The position numbers were made by a program, and so were the translations under genes. From Mucilaginibacter sabulilitoris (GTDB taxonomy: Bacteria; Bacteroidota; Bacteroidia; Sphingobacteriales; Sphingobacteriaceae), in NCBI RefSeq assembly GCF_034262375.1, contig NZ_CP139558.1, forward strand, positions 62,001-126,000: a DNA stretch of 64,000 nt. The letters are read 5' to 3'. The stretch's first letter is position 1. Every line of letters starts with the position of its first letter. This document shows positions 8,870-16,979 of this stretch, one piece after another. The notes under the pieces were generated by a model. That model made no database searches and was not told where the DNA came from. It worked only from the letters and a program-made list of their open reading frames with translations.

Positions 8870-9979
8870 ATGGATAGTTGCATAAGTGCCATTGGGATAG
8901 CAAATCCCGACAACCGTATAGCGCAAAGTGATATTTACCACTTCATGGTAAATGCATTTGGGCTGGATGCAACCAATGCTTCACGGCTTAAACGTATCTA
9001 TGATCATTCGGGTATTGATTATCGCTACTCGGTGATCCCCGACTTTGGCAGCAGCGATCCGTCGCAATATACTTTTTTTGAACAGGTTACTGATCTGGAA
9101 CCCTTCCCCGGAACACAAAAAAGGCTAAAACTTTATGAGCAGGAGGCTATATCTATTGCCATTAAGGCTGTAAAAAACTGTCTTAACAATTTTGAGGATG
9201 GCATTTTACAACAGATAACCCACCTTATAACGGTTAGCTGTACCGGCATGCATGCTCCCGGTATTGATATTGAACTGGTTGAAAAACTACAGCTAAACCG
9301 CGATACCGAGCGTACCTGCATTAATTTCATGGGATGTTATGGCGCCATAAATGCCCTGAAGGTGGCCGATTATATTTGCCGCGCCAACACGGAAGCCAAG
9401 GTTCTGGTGGTAAGCGTGGAGCTATGTACACTGCATTTTCAAAAAGACAATACCCTTGATAACTGGGTGGCCAACTCCCTGTTCAGCGATGGGGCGGCGG
9501 CGGTATTGGTTGAAAATACAGTAAACCGCCTGGGTAAAGGAACATACCTCTCATTAAAAAACTTTTATACCGAATTTGTTACGGAGGCCCGTGATGATAT
9601 GGGGTGGTACGTGGGGAATACCGGTTTTGAAATGAAGCTCACTTCACGCGTATCCAAACAGATAAAAAAACACATTAAGGATTTAACAGGGCGTTTCCTG
9701 CAAAAAATCAAGATCGATGCCGATCAGATAACCGCATATGCGGTACACCCCGGCGGCCGTACTATACTGGAGGCGGTTGAAGACGCCCTTGAACTGCCTG
9801 AAGAAAGCAATGCTTTTGCCTACCAAACACTGCAGGAATACGGAAACATGTCGTCGGCTACCATATTATTTGTTTTGCAAAAGATGTTGGCAGCTCAAAA
9901 CCTGAAAGAGCAAAAAATAATGAGCTTTGCTTTCGGACCGGGTTTAACAGTTGAAGGTATGATACTGGAAATGCATTAA
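8870..9979 (+). CDS. Type III polyketide synthase (chalcone/stilbene/alkylresorcinol synthase family)
   Basis: 369 residues with the complete catalytic triad of the family: Cys156 in INFMGCYGAINAL, His293 in AVHPGGRTIL, and Asn326 in YGNMSSATILF. The C-terminal FGPGLTVEGM loop is also present. Such enzymes extend an acyl-CoA starter with malonyl-CoA and cyclise it to a phenol, resorcinol or pyrone. Downstream and overlapping context (FAD hydroxylase 3 bp later, then a methyltransferase) parallels the Streptomyces griseus srsABC order, in which alkylresorcinols are methylated and hydroxylated to quinones. Starter and ring type cannot be read from sequence. Confidence 0.93.
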   Translation: MDSCISAIGIANPDNRIAQSDIYHFMVNAFGLDATNASRLKRIYDHSGIDYRYSVIPDFGSSDPSQYTFFEQVTDLEPFPGTQKRLKLYEQEAISIAIKAVKNCLNNFEDGILQQITHLITVSCTGMHAPGIDIELVEKLQLNRDTERTCINFMGCYGAINALKVADYICRANTEAKVLVVSVELCTLHFQKDNTLDNWVANSLFSDGAAAVLVENTVNRLGKGTYLSLKNFYTEFVTEARDDMGWYVGNTGFEMKLTSRVSKQIKKHIKDLTGRFLQKIKIDADQITAYAVHPGGRTILEAVEDALELPEESNAFAYQTLQEYGNMSSATILFVLQKMLAAQNLKEQKIMSFAFGPGLTVEGMILEMH

Positions 9980-9982
9980 GCC

Positions 9983-11110
9983 ATGAACGATGTAATTGTA
10001 GTTGGCGGCGGTTTGGCAGGATTATTTAATGCCATTTTGCTTAACCGGGCCGGTCTGCGGGTTACAGTTATCGAGAAAAAGAGCTATCCCATGCACCGTG
10101 TTTGCGGCGAATATATATCAAACGAGGTTATACCTTTCTTGAATAAGTTAGATATTGACCTGGAACCACTGCAGGTTGCCCGGATTAATCGCCTCGAAGT
10201 AACCGCAGTATCGGGCACCAAACTTTCTCAAAAACTTGATCTCGGTGGCTTTGGCCTGAGCCGCTTTACCTTTGATCATCTTTTATACCAAAAAGCCGTT
10301 GCCGAAGGTGTAAGCGTACTTACCAGTACCCGGGTAGAGGATATCCGTTTCGTTGATAATCATTTCGAGGTTACAACCCCTGACGGTATACTGACCGCCC
10401 CGCTTGTAATAGGTTCATTTGGCAAGCGTTCCAATCTAGATCAAAAATTAAAACGCCCGTTTTTCTATAAACGCAGCCCTTTCCTGGCCGTAAAGTTTCA
10501 CCTGAAGATGGATTTTCCTGATGACCTGATACAGCTTAATAATTATAAAGATGGTTATTGCGGTGTAAGTAAAACCGATGGCGACCGCTACTGCATGTGC
10601 TACATGGCTCACCGCGATGATCTGCGTAAATACGGAACCTTGCAGGCGCTGGAAGAAAACGTGATCCGCAAAAATCAATATCTTGATGATATTTTCCGCA
10701 ATGCAGAGTTCTTGCTGGATAAGCCCGAGGTGATCAATGAAATATCCTTTGAAAAAAAATCACCGGTAGAAGATCATATCCTAATGAGTGGCGACACCGC
10801 AGGCATGATAGCCCCGCTTTGCGGCAATGGCATGACCATGGCTATCCACTCGGCCAAAATACTGTCCGAAAAAATCATCAACCATTACCGCAGCGATAAA
10901 TTCACTCCTGATAACCGGGCGGCACTGGAGGCCGATTACAGTCAAAGCTGGAACAATCAGTTCGCCAGGCGTTTATGGACAGGGCGCCAGTTACAACGTT
11001 TATTTGGCAATAATACTACTACAGCCCTCACCCTAAATGCATTAAAGGTGATGCCCCCTGTATCCCGGTTTCTGATCAGCAAAACCCACGGCAAACCTTT
11101 TGCCGGATAG
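9983..11110 (+). CDS. FAD-dependent oxidoreductase (aromatic hydroxylase/geranylgeranyl reductase superfamily)
   Basis: 375 residues. The N-terminal Rossmann dinucleotide motif VGGGLAGLFNA is at 7-17. RVCGEYIS is at 39-46. The FAD pyrophosphate motif GDTAGMIAPLCGNGM is at 270-284. This arrangement is that of group A flavin monooxygenases and geranylgeranyl reductase-like enzymes. The ATG is 3 nt after the PKS stop, so the genes are cotranscribed. A hydroxylation of the polyketide phenol is the simplest role. Reduction of a prenyl chain, as in geranylgeranyl reductases, is a real alternative given the UbiA neighbour. Confidence 0.88.
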   Translation: MNDVIVVGGGLAGLFNAILLNRAGLRVTVIEKKSYPMHRVCGEYISNEVIPFLNKLDIDLEPLQVARINRLEVTAVSGTKLSQKLDLGGFGLSRFTFDHLLYQKAVAEGVSVLTSTRVEDIRFVDNHFEVTTPDGILTAPLVIGSFGKRSNLDQKLKRPFFYKRSPFLAVKFHLKMDFPDDLIQLNNYKDGYCGVSKTDGDRYCMCYMAHRDDLRKYGTLQALEENVIRKNQYLDDIFRNAEFLLDKPEVINEISFEKKSPVEDHILMSGDTAGMIAPLCGNGMTMAIHSAKILSEKIINHYRSDKFTPDNRAALEADYSQSWNNQFARRLWTGRQLQRLFGNNTTTALTLNALKVMPPVSRFLISKTHGKPFAG

Positions 11111-11125
11111 CAGCGTATTCATTAT

Positions 11126-11824
11126 ATGGCAAATTTAAGAATGCGCGCCTATGACACTGAAATAATGGACGATTTTGATCTACCCATGAGCGAGATAGCT
11201 CCGGTTTTGAGTGGTTTAGGTAAAGTTAATTCCTGGTTTGGCGGCCACAACCACCTTATTAAAGCGCTAAAGAATTTCCCCGTTCAAAAAGGCTACTTTG
11301 TAAGCGACTGGGGCTGTGGAGGCGGTGACGCTTTGATAGCTATTGCCAAATGGGGCGCTAAAAACAATCTCGAATTAAAATTAACCGGTGTTGATGCTGC
11401 CCCTGCTGCTATCAGCTTTGCCCACAGTCAATCAACAGCATTTTCAAACATAAATTACCTGAAGCAGGATGTTATTACAGATGAGGCCGGCACCCGGCGA
11501 TATGACATCATTATCAGCAGCCTGTTCACCCATCACTTTGATGATGAGCAATGGGTAAAACTCATTAAAAATATGCAGGCATCGGCACGTAAAGGCATCA
11601 TCATTACCGATCTGCACCGCCACTGGCTGTTATATTACGCCGTTATAGTCATAACCCATATTTTCACCCGCAATAAAATGGCGCGCAATGATGGGCCCCT
11701 GTCGGTAAAACGCGCCTTCAAAAAACACGAATTGGTGGCATTATTAAAAAATGCAGGAATTGATAACTATAATTTAACATGGCATTGGCCGTTCCGCTGG
11801 CAGTTAATCATCTATAAATCGTAA
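11126..11824 (+). CDS. Class I SAM-dependent methyltransferase (of the type III PKS operon)
   Basis: 232 residues. SAM motif I is DWGCGGGDAL at 61-70, with an acidic residue at D90 (LTGVDAAP). The post-motif SSLFTHHFDDEQW at about 131-143 is typical of small-molecule methyltransferases. A hydrophobic stretch WLLYYAVIVITHIF near 178-191 may hold it at the membrane, which would suit a lipid substrate. It is the last gene of the YceI-PKS-FAD operon (15 bp after the FAD stop) and probably methylates the phenolic product (inference). Confidence 0.88.
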   Translation: MANLRMRAYDTEIMDDFDLPMSEIAPVLSGLGKVNSWFGGHNHLIKALKNFPVQKGYFVSDWGCGGGDALIAIAKWGAKNNLELKLTGVDAAPAAISFAHSQSTAFSNINYLKQDVITDEAGTRRYDIIISSLFTHHFDDEQWVKLIKNMQASARKGIIITDLHRHWLLYYAVIVITHIFTRNKMARNDGPLSVKRAFKKHELVALLKNAGIDNYNLTWHWPFRWQLIIYKS

Positions 11825-11829
11825 CTTTA
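11822..11829 (+). promoter_or_regulatory. -7 box (TAACTTTA) before the PhoR-like kinase
   Basis: TAACTTTA overlaps the methyltransferase stop codon and ends 5 nt before the kinase ATG at 11835. It could give a separate leaderless kinase transcript, in addition to readthrough from the operon. Confidence 0.4.
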
Positions 11830-11834
11830 CGGTT

Positions 11835-12899
11835 ATGAACTTGCGTGTACTGGTTTTAATAACCGCGCTGGGCGTCGCTATAACGCTTTCAGCTGTTAAC
11901 TTTTATTTTCAGCATAAGTGGTACGATGTAATGGTAACCTTTTTAGCTACACTGATCACCAGCTATGTAGTTTTTTATTACCTCATTGAAAAATACATCT
12001 ATTCCCGTATAAAACTCATATATAAGCTCATTCACAACTTAAAGCTGGGTCGCGATCTGCGCGATGCCCTGGGCGAGCATGTAAGCGCCAATCCCATTAA
12101 TGATGTGGAACAGGAAGTAAAGGAATGGGCCAAGCAAAAAAAGATTGAGATTGATGAACTGCGCAAACAGGAAAAATTTCGCCGTGATTTTTTGTCGAAC
12201 ATTTCACACGAATTTAAAACCCCGCTTTTTGCCATACAGGGCTATATTGAAGCCCTGCAGGACGATGATTTTGAAGACCGCGAAATGGCCCGCCAGTTTT
12301 TAGAAAAAGCGTCAAAAAATGTGGACCGCCTGAGTTATCTGATCAAGGACCTTGATGAAATATCGAAACTCGAATCGGGCGAAATACCTATTAATTACAG
12401 CAAATTCAAGATCAACGACCTCATTAAAGAAGTTTTTGAATCATTAGAGATCAAAGGCAAGCAATACCATATTAAATTAATATTTAAACAAAAATATGAT
12501 GAAGGTATATTGGTATACGCCGATCGTGAAAAAATAAGGCAGGTACTGGTTAACCTTATCGACAACTCTTTTAAGTACGGCAAGGAGGAAGGCAGCACAT
12601 CTGTAAGCCTTTTTGTACTGCATGACCAGGTATTGGTTGAGGTTACTGATGATGGTATTGGCATTGAAGAAAAGTTCCTTCCACGCTTATTTGAGCGATT
12701 TTACCGTACCGACAGCAGTCGTTCAAGACAAATTGGTGGCTCGGGGCTTGGGCTGGCTATTGTTAAACACATTATTGAGGCACATCAGCAAACCATTAAC
12801 GTGCGCAGTACAGAGGGTTTGGGTTCAACATTTGGTTTTACCCTGCAAATTGCAAAGCAAACCCTGCATTTACCCAATATACCCGTGTTAAAAAGTTAA
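11835..12899 (+). CDS. Sensor histidine kinase, PhoR-like
   Basis: 354 residues. Two membrane segments (about 5-24 and 33-52) have almost no periplasmic loop. A HAMP-like/coiled linker follows, then HisKA with His125 (SNISHEFKTP), an N box at N240 (VNLIDN), DGIG at 273-276 and GSGLGLA at 302-308. The short sensor region and the DUF47 and phosphate transporter genes downstream point to a phosphate-responsive PhoR, although no PhoB gene is adjacent. It begins only 10 nt after the methyltransferase stop, tying it physically to the type III PKS operon. Confidence 0.85.
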   Translation: MNLRVLVLITALGVAITLSAVNFYFQHKWYDVMVTFLATLITSYVVFYYLIEKYIYSRIKLIYKLIHNLKLGRDLRDALGEHVSANPINDVEQEVKEWAKQKKIEIDELRKQEKFRRDFLSNISHEFKTPLFAIQGYIEALQDDDFEDREMARQFLEKASKNVDRLSYLIKDLDEISKLESGEIPINYSKFKINDLIKEVFESLEIKGKQYHIKLIFKQKYDEGILVYADREKIRQVLVNLIDNSFKYGKEEGSTSVSLFVLHDQVLVEVTDDGIGIEEKFLPRLFERFYRTDSSRSRQIGGSGLGLAIVKHIIEAHQQTINVRSTEGLGSTFGFTLQIAKQTLHLPNIPVLKS

Positions 12900-12921
12900 C
12901 ATTAACTTAACATAGCAACTG

Positions 12922-12929
12922 TACCTTTA
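12922..12929 (+). promoter_or_regulatory. -7 box (TACCTTTA) of the DUF47-PiT pair
   Basis: TACCTTTA fits TAnnTTTR and ends 17 nt before the DUF47 ATG, giving a predicted leader of about 10 nt. Confidence 0.45.
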
Positions 12930-12946
12930 TCCCAATTTAAAGCATT

Positions 12947-13597
12947 ATGTCACTTAACAGTATATTCCAGTATTTTGTACCTAAGGACAAAAAGATATTT
13001 TTTCCTTTATTTGAGCAGGCGGCAAGCAATGTAGTTACCATGGCTACAGTATTGGTTGAGGCCGTTAACTCGAATAATGCGGTTACCCAGGAGGAACTGT
13101 ACAAACAGATTGATAAATTAGAGAACAAAGGCGACGAGCTTACCCACCAGATATACCTGGAACTGGGTAAAAACTTTATTACCCCCTTTGACCGTGAGGA
13201 TATACATGCACTGGCTACAGCTATTGATGATGTGGCCGACTATATTCATGGTGCTGCAAACCGCATGAGCCTTTACAAGATAGATGATTTTAGTGAGCAT
13301 ATCCGCAAACTGTCCGACCTGATATTGCAGGCAAGCATCGACCTGGAAAAAGCCGTGAAAGAATTAAAGGATCTTAGAAATGTACGTAACATAGCCGATT
13401 CCTGCATCAGGATCAACAGTGTAGAGAACCAGGCCGATTATGTTTTTGACCGCGCCGTGGCCGACCTGTTCCTGTATGAAAAGGATGCTATCCGCCTTAT
13501 AAAATATAAGGAAATACTTGCAGCCCTCGAAACAGCCACTGATATGTGCGAAGATGCTGCAAATGTTATGGAATCAATTTTAGTTAAAAACGCATAA
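12947..13597 (+). CDS. DUF47 family PhoU-like protein
   Basis: 216 residues, all helical. The family features are the N-terminal FFPLFEQAASNVVTMATVLVEAV, the charged GDELTHQIYLELGKNFITPFDREDIHALA helix pair with metal-coordinating Glu/Asp, and the C-terminal ALETATDMCEDAANVMESI. DUF47 proteins are PhoU relatives almost always encoded beside PiT-type transporters and are thought to regulate them. Here the transporter begins 20 bp downstream. Confidence 0.9.
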   Translation: MSLNSIFQYFVPKDKKIFFPLFEQAASNVVTMATVLVEAVNSNNAVTQEELYKQIDKLENKGDELTHQIYLELGKNFITPFDREDIHALATAIDDVADYIHGAANRMSLYKIDDFSEHIRKLSDLILQASIDLEKAVKELKDLRNVRNIADSCIRINSVENQADYVFDRAVADLFLYEKDAIRLIKYKEILAALETATDMCEDAANVMESILVKNA

Positions 13598-13617
13598 GCA
13601 TACTTAATCACCACTAA

Positions 13618-14628
13618 ATGGTTACCTCCCTACTTGTTGTTGTTGTTGTACTTGCTCTTTTGTTTGACTATACCAATGGTTTTCATGATGCGGCTAACTC
13701 CATAGCCACTATAGTATCAACCAAGGTACTCACACCATTTCAGGCTGTGTTAATGGCTGCCATATTTAACTTTGTAGCTTACTTTTTCATTAAAGATCAT
13801 AAGGTTGCCAACACCGTATCTAAAATTGTATTGGAGCATTTTGTAACCATACATGTTATACTGGCTGGTTTAATAGCCGCCATATCCTGGAACCTGATCA
13901 CCTGGTGGTTTGGTATACCATCCAGCTCATCGCACACACTAATAGGCGGTTTTGCAGGCGCAGGCATGACAAACGCCCTGTATATGCACTTAAATCCGCT
14001 AAAGGCTATTGAAATGGATTATGTGTTAACCATTATAGCTTACATTGTATTAGCCCCGTTTATTGGTTTACTGATAGCTTATCTGGTTACCATTTTAATA
14101 TTACACATCTGTAAAAGGGCAAAGCCGGCTGTTGCCGAGCGCTGGTTTAAAAGATTACAATTAGTTTCTTCGGCTGCGCTGAGTTACGCACACGGTGGTA
14201 ACGACGCTCAAAAAGTAATGGGTATATTATATGTAACCCTGGTTACATCAAATGTAATAAAAAGCGGCGCCCCAATGCCGGAGTGGATACCACTTGCCTG
14301 CTACTCGGCTATCGCTGCCGGAACAATGTCGGGCGGTTGGAAAATTGTTAAAACCATGGGGTCAAAAATTACAAAGGTAACTCCATTAGAAGGTGTGAGT
14401 GCCGAAACCGCGGGCGCTATAACTCTGTTCATCACCGAAAGATTTGGTATCCCGGTATCAACCACACATACAATTACAGGTTCTATTATAGGTGTAGGCT
14501 TAACCAAACGCGTATCCGCGGTGCGCTGGGGTGTTACTATTAACCTGGTTTGGGCCTGGATCATTACCATCCCTATATCGGCCCTTATTGCAGCTGGTGT
14601 ATTTGCATTGTTCAAGGTAATAGGGTAA
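13618..14628 (+). CDS. Inorganic phosphate transporter, PiT family
   Basis: 336 residues and about ten membrane segments. Both PiT signatures are present in duplicated form: FDYTNGFHDAANSIATIVSTKVL near the N terminus and SYAHGGNDAQKVMGI in the second half, each containing the substrate-site Asn-Asp/His-Asp. GIPSSSSHTLIGGF and GIPVSTTHTITGSI form the paired inner motifs. It imports phosphate by cation symport in the inner membrane, with the DUF47 protein as probable regulator. Confidence 0.95.
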   Translation: MVTSLLVVVVVLALLFDYTNGFHDAANSIATIVSTKVLTPFQAVLMAAIFNFVAYFFIKDHKVANTVSKIVLEHFVTIHVILAGLIAAISWNLITWWFGIPSSSSHTLIGGFAGAGMTNALYMHLNPLKAIEMDYVLTIIAYIVLAPFIGLLIAYLVTILILHICKRAKPAVAERWFKRLQLVSSAALSYAHGGNDAQKVMGILYVTLVTSNVIKSGAPMPEWIPLACYSAIAAGTMSGGWKIVKTMGSKITKVTPLEGVSAETAGAITLFITERFGIPVSTTHTITGSIIGVGLTKRVSAVRWGVTINLVWAWIITIPISALIAAGVFALFKVIG

Positions 14629-14651
14629 GCTAATTGTGGCCGTATTTTTTC

Positions 14652-14659
14652 TAAATTTA
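14652..14659 (+). promoter_or_regulatory. -7 box (TAAATTTA), predicted leaderless start of the DUF4197 gene
   Basis: TAAATTTA ends 6 nt before the ATG at 14666, with a TTG at 14634-14636. It excludes the in-frame GTG at 14636 as start. Confidence 0.55.
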
Positions 14660-14665
14660 ACCGCT

Positions 14666-15397
14666 ATGAGATCAAAATTTTTAATCATAACCTCGTTATT
14701 AGTGTTTACCGGTTTAACAAGCTGCGATACACTTAACCAGGCCGCCCAGGCGGCAGTTCAGCAGCAGGGAACACCATCAACTTTAGAAATTGGCAACGGC
14801 CTTAAACAAGCGCTTGAAATTGGCACAGGTAAAAGCTCAGACCAGCTTTCGGCTTTGAATGGCTTTTTTGGTAATGCCGCTATCAAAATACTTTTCCCGC
14901 CCGAGGCGCAAAAAGCTGAAAAAACACTGCGCGGACTTGGCCTCAACAGTTTATGCGATAACGTAATATTATCGCTTAACCGTGCTGCCGAAGATGCCGC
15001 CAAACAGGCAAAACCTATATTTGTTGATGCCATTAAGCAAATGACGTTGCAGGATGTTACCAACATACTATTAGGCAACCAGGATGCTGCTACCCAATAT
15101 TTTAAACGTACTACTACCACACAATTGTCGGCTAAATTTAAGCCTGTTGTTCAGGGTAGCCTGAATAAGGTAAATGCCACAAAATATTATACAGATGCGG
15201 CCACTGCCTATAACAAGGTGCCATTTGTAAGCAAGCTTAACCCCGATATAAGCGATTATGTAACGCAAAAGGCCATTGATGGTTTATTTGTAGAGATAGC
15301 CAAAGAAGAACTGAACATCCGCTCCAATTTAGGCGCACGTACCACTCCGTTATTGCAAAAAGTATTTTCTTTTGCTGATAAGAAGAAAAAATCCTGA
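14666..15397 (+). CDS. DUF4197 lipoprotein
   Basis: 243 residues. A lipoprotein signal peptide (MRSKFLIITSLLVFTGLTSC) has the lipobox LTSC. The DUF4197 domain begins with LNQAAQAAVQQQGTPSTLEIGNGLKQALEIG and includes ILFPPEA and LILSLNRAAEDAA-type helices. Members are predicted periplasmic or outer-membrane lipoproteins of unknown function found across Bacteroidota and Proteobacteria. A strong terminator follows 3 bp after the stop. Confidence 0.85.
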   Translation: MRSKFLIITSLLVFTGLTSCDTLNQAAQAAVQQQGTPSTLEIGNGLKQALEIGTGKSSDQLSALNGFFGNAAIKILFPPEAQKAEKTLRGLGLNSLCDNVILSLNRAAEDAAKQAKPIFVDAIKQMTLQDVTNILLGNQDAATQYFKRTTTTQLSAKFKPVVQGSLNKVNATKYYTDAATAYNKVPFVSKLNPDISDYVTQKAIDGLFVEIAKEELNIRSNLGARTTPLLQKVFSFADKKKKS

Positions 15398-15400
15398 TAA

Positions 15401-15445
15401 GCAATAAAAAAAGCGATGGGAAGGTTCCATCGCTTTTTTTATTGC
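15401..15445. terminator. Bidirectional rho-independent terminator
   Basis: A 19-bp perfect stem (GCAATAAAAAAAGCGATGG and its complement) with a 7-nt loop, A/T-run flanked on both strands. It follows the DUF4197 gene directly. Confidence 0.88.
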
Positions 15446-15457
15446 TATATAACCGTG

Positions 15458-15574
15458 TCATTTCCACGAACTTTTGCTGACAGGAGCAGTAGGATGAGGG
15501 GAAATCTTATGCGATATGTGAACTCATATGCCAGTCGAACAAGATTTCTCCTCGATGACATTTCTGTCTGTCAT
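15458..15574. repeat. Palindromic intergenic element, GGGGAAATCTT / AAGATTTCTCC type
   Basis: Inverted arms GAGGGGAAATCTT and AAGATTTCTCCTC are separated by about 40 bp and flanked by gtcatttcc and gatgacattt at the outer ends. The element fills the convergent gap between the DUF4197 gene and the anti-sigma gene. It resembles the common Bacteroidota non-coding element beginning TCATTTCGACGAA (recalled pattern, not searched). Confidence 0.5.
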
Positions 15575-15581
15575 AAAACTT

Positions 15582-16979
15582 CTACTTCATTTTTTGAAAT
15601 TTCACCTTAACCGTAACCTCTTCGGGTTTGTGGTTGTTATTGCCCTCCCACTCAGGCCCGTTTTTTATCAGGTCTATAGCCTTTTGATCGGCTATAGCAT
15701 TCAGGCTCCTTTTAATTTTAAAATCACTGAGCGTACCATCAATACCAACAGTAAATAATACGGTTACGCTTCCGCTTGTGCCATCGGCTAAATAAGCATT
15801 AGCCTGCAAATATTTTTTGAGACTACCCCATCCATCTTTCGGCTGAGCACTTTGCGCCGCAGGTTCATCATCTGCATCTTTTTTAGAGCCATAACCTGTT
15901 ACAACCACTTCACTTAATGAACTTTCATTGGGTTTTAGCTCCACTTTTAAATTATCACCAGCCTGTGCTGTTACTAACGTATGGCCATAGCCTATATATA
16001 CAATATCAAGTGTTTCCTTGTTTCCGGAGCCTGTAGATATAGCAAATTTGCCATTGGTATCGGTTACTGTTGATTTGTTTGTTCCCTTAATACGTATGGC
16101 GGCGCCAATTATAGGCTGGCCATCGTCTTTCCCAATAATAATACCCGAGATACTGGTACCACCAATGTTTCCGGCACCAAAAATTGTTTTTGCTTCTCTT
16201 GATGTAGTTGTGCTTAACCCATCGACCTTGCCTGGTAATTTAGCGTTGGTCGCTGCGACAGAATACCGGGCTTTATTCTGCACTTCAGCTTTAGCTATAC
16301 TATCCTGATTGCTTTGCTGGGTGTAGTTCATTACTACCATTTCACTCAGCTTTTGGGTGTTATCCTTTTTCTCTTCCTGCGGTTTGGCAGGCTCGGCGGC
16401 CGGAGCAGATTCGTATCCAGGATTTCCACTGCTTTGATTCGCAGCAATTTTATTATCATTGGCCGATATTTCCTGCTGATATACAGATTTATCTGCCGGC
16501 TTAGTCGCTGATCTTGCAGCGGGTTTCAAAACAGCTGCGGGTTGTGCATTATTTTGAGCAACTAACTGTTGCTGTGCAAGAGGGGCTGCGGAAGCTTTTA
16601 AAGTATCTTTTGCCTTTGATTCGGTGACGGCTTTATCCGGAGCGGGCAATGCTATGTTTGCTATCTTCTTTTCTGGAGCTGGCGCCTTTTTAAGCCACAA
16701 GCCCCCAATAGTTAAAACTACAATGACTGATGCCGCTATTGACCACACCTTCCATGAAATAACCCGACCCTTTTTCTCAGCTGCGCGCTGCTGCAATCGT
16801 GCAGATAGTTCATCAATGTTAGCCTGCTGATTTTTACTAATATCGCCGTATCCTTCCAGCGCGTCCATTAAAAACGGATCGTCGAGCGCCTCACGTTCCA
16901 GCTTGTGCATAGCATTGGCGTTAAGCTCCCCGTTAAGGTACTTCCTGATCTGCGATATGTCTGCCTTCTTATTGCTCAC
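15582..16979 (-). CDS. Anti-sigma factor-like protein fused to a CarboxypepD_reg domain, a SusC-type TonB-box segment and a TonB C-terminal domain
   Basis: 465 residues. Residues 1-70 resemble the cytoplasmic part of a Bacteroidota anti-sigma factor (ISQIRKYLNGELNANAMHKLEREALDDPF). A membrane segment lies at about 75-95, followed by a long Ala/Pro/Gln periplasmic linker. Residues about 276-348 form a carboxypeptidase-regulatory-like fold (ISGIIIGKDDGQPIIGAAIRIKG). LSEVVVTGYG at 355-364 is the motif normally found at the TonB box of SusC receptors. Residues about 395-463 form a TonB C-terminal-like domain. It overlaps the sigma gene by 11 bp. It probably binds that sigma factor and senses envelope or receptor state. 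Confidence 0.75.
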   Translation of the reverse strand: MSNKKADISQIRKYLNGELNANAMHKLEREALDDPFLMDALEGYGDISKNQQANIDELSARLQQRAAEKKGRVISWKVWSIAASVIVVLTIGGLWLKKAPAPEKKIANIALPAPDKAVTESKAKDTLKASAAPLAQQQLVAQNNAQPAAVLKPAARSATKPADKSVYQQEISANDNKIAANQSSGNPGYESAPAAEPAKPQEEKKDNTQKLSEMVVMNYTQQSNQDSIAKAEVQNKARYSVAATNAKLPGKVDGLSTTTSREAKTIFGAGNIGGTSISGIIIGKDDGQPIIGAAIRIKGTNKSTVTDTNGKFAISTGSGNKETLDIVYIGYGHTLVTAQAGDNLKVELKPNESSLSEVVVTGYGSKKDADDEPAAQSAQPKDGWGSLKKYLQANAYLADGTSGSVTVLFTVGIDGTLSDFKIKRSLNAIADQKAIDLIKNGPEWEGNNNHKPEEVTVKVKFQKMK

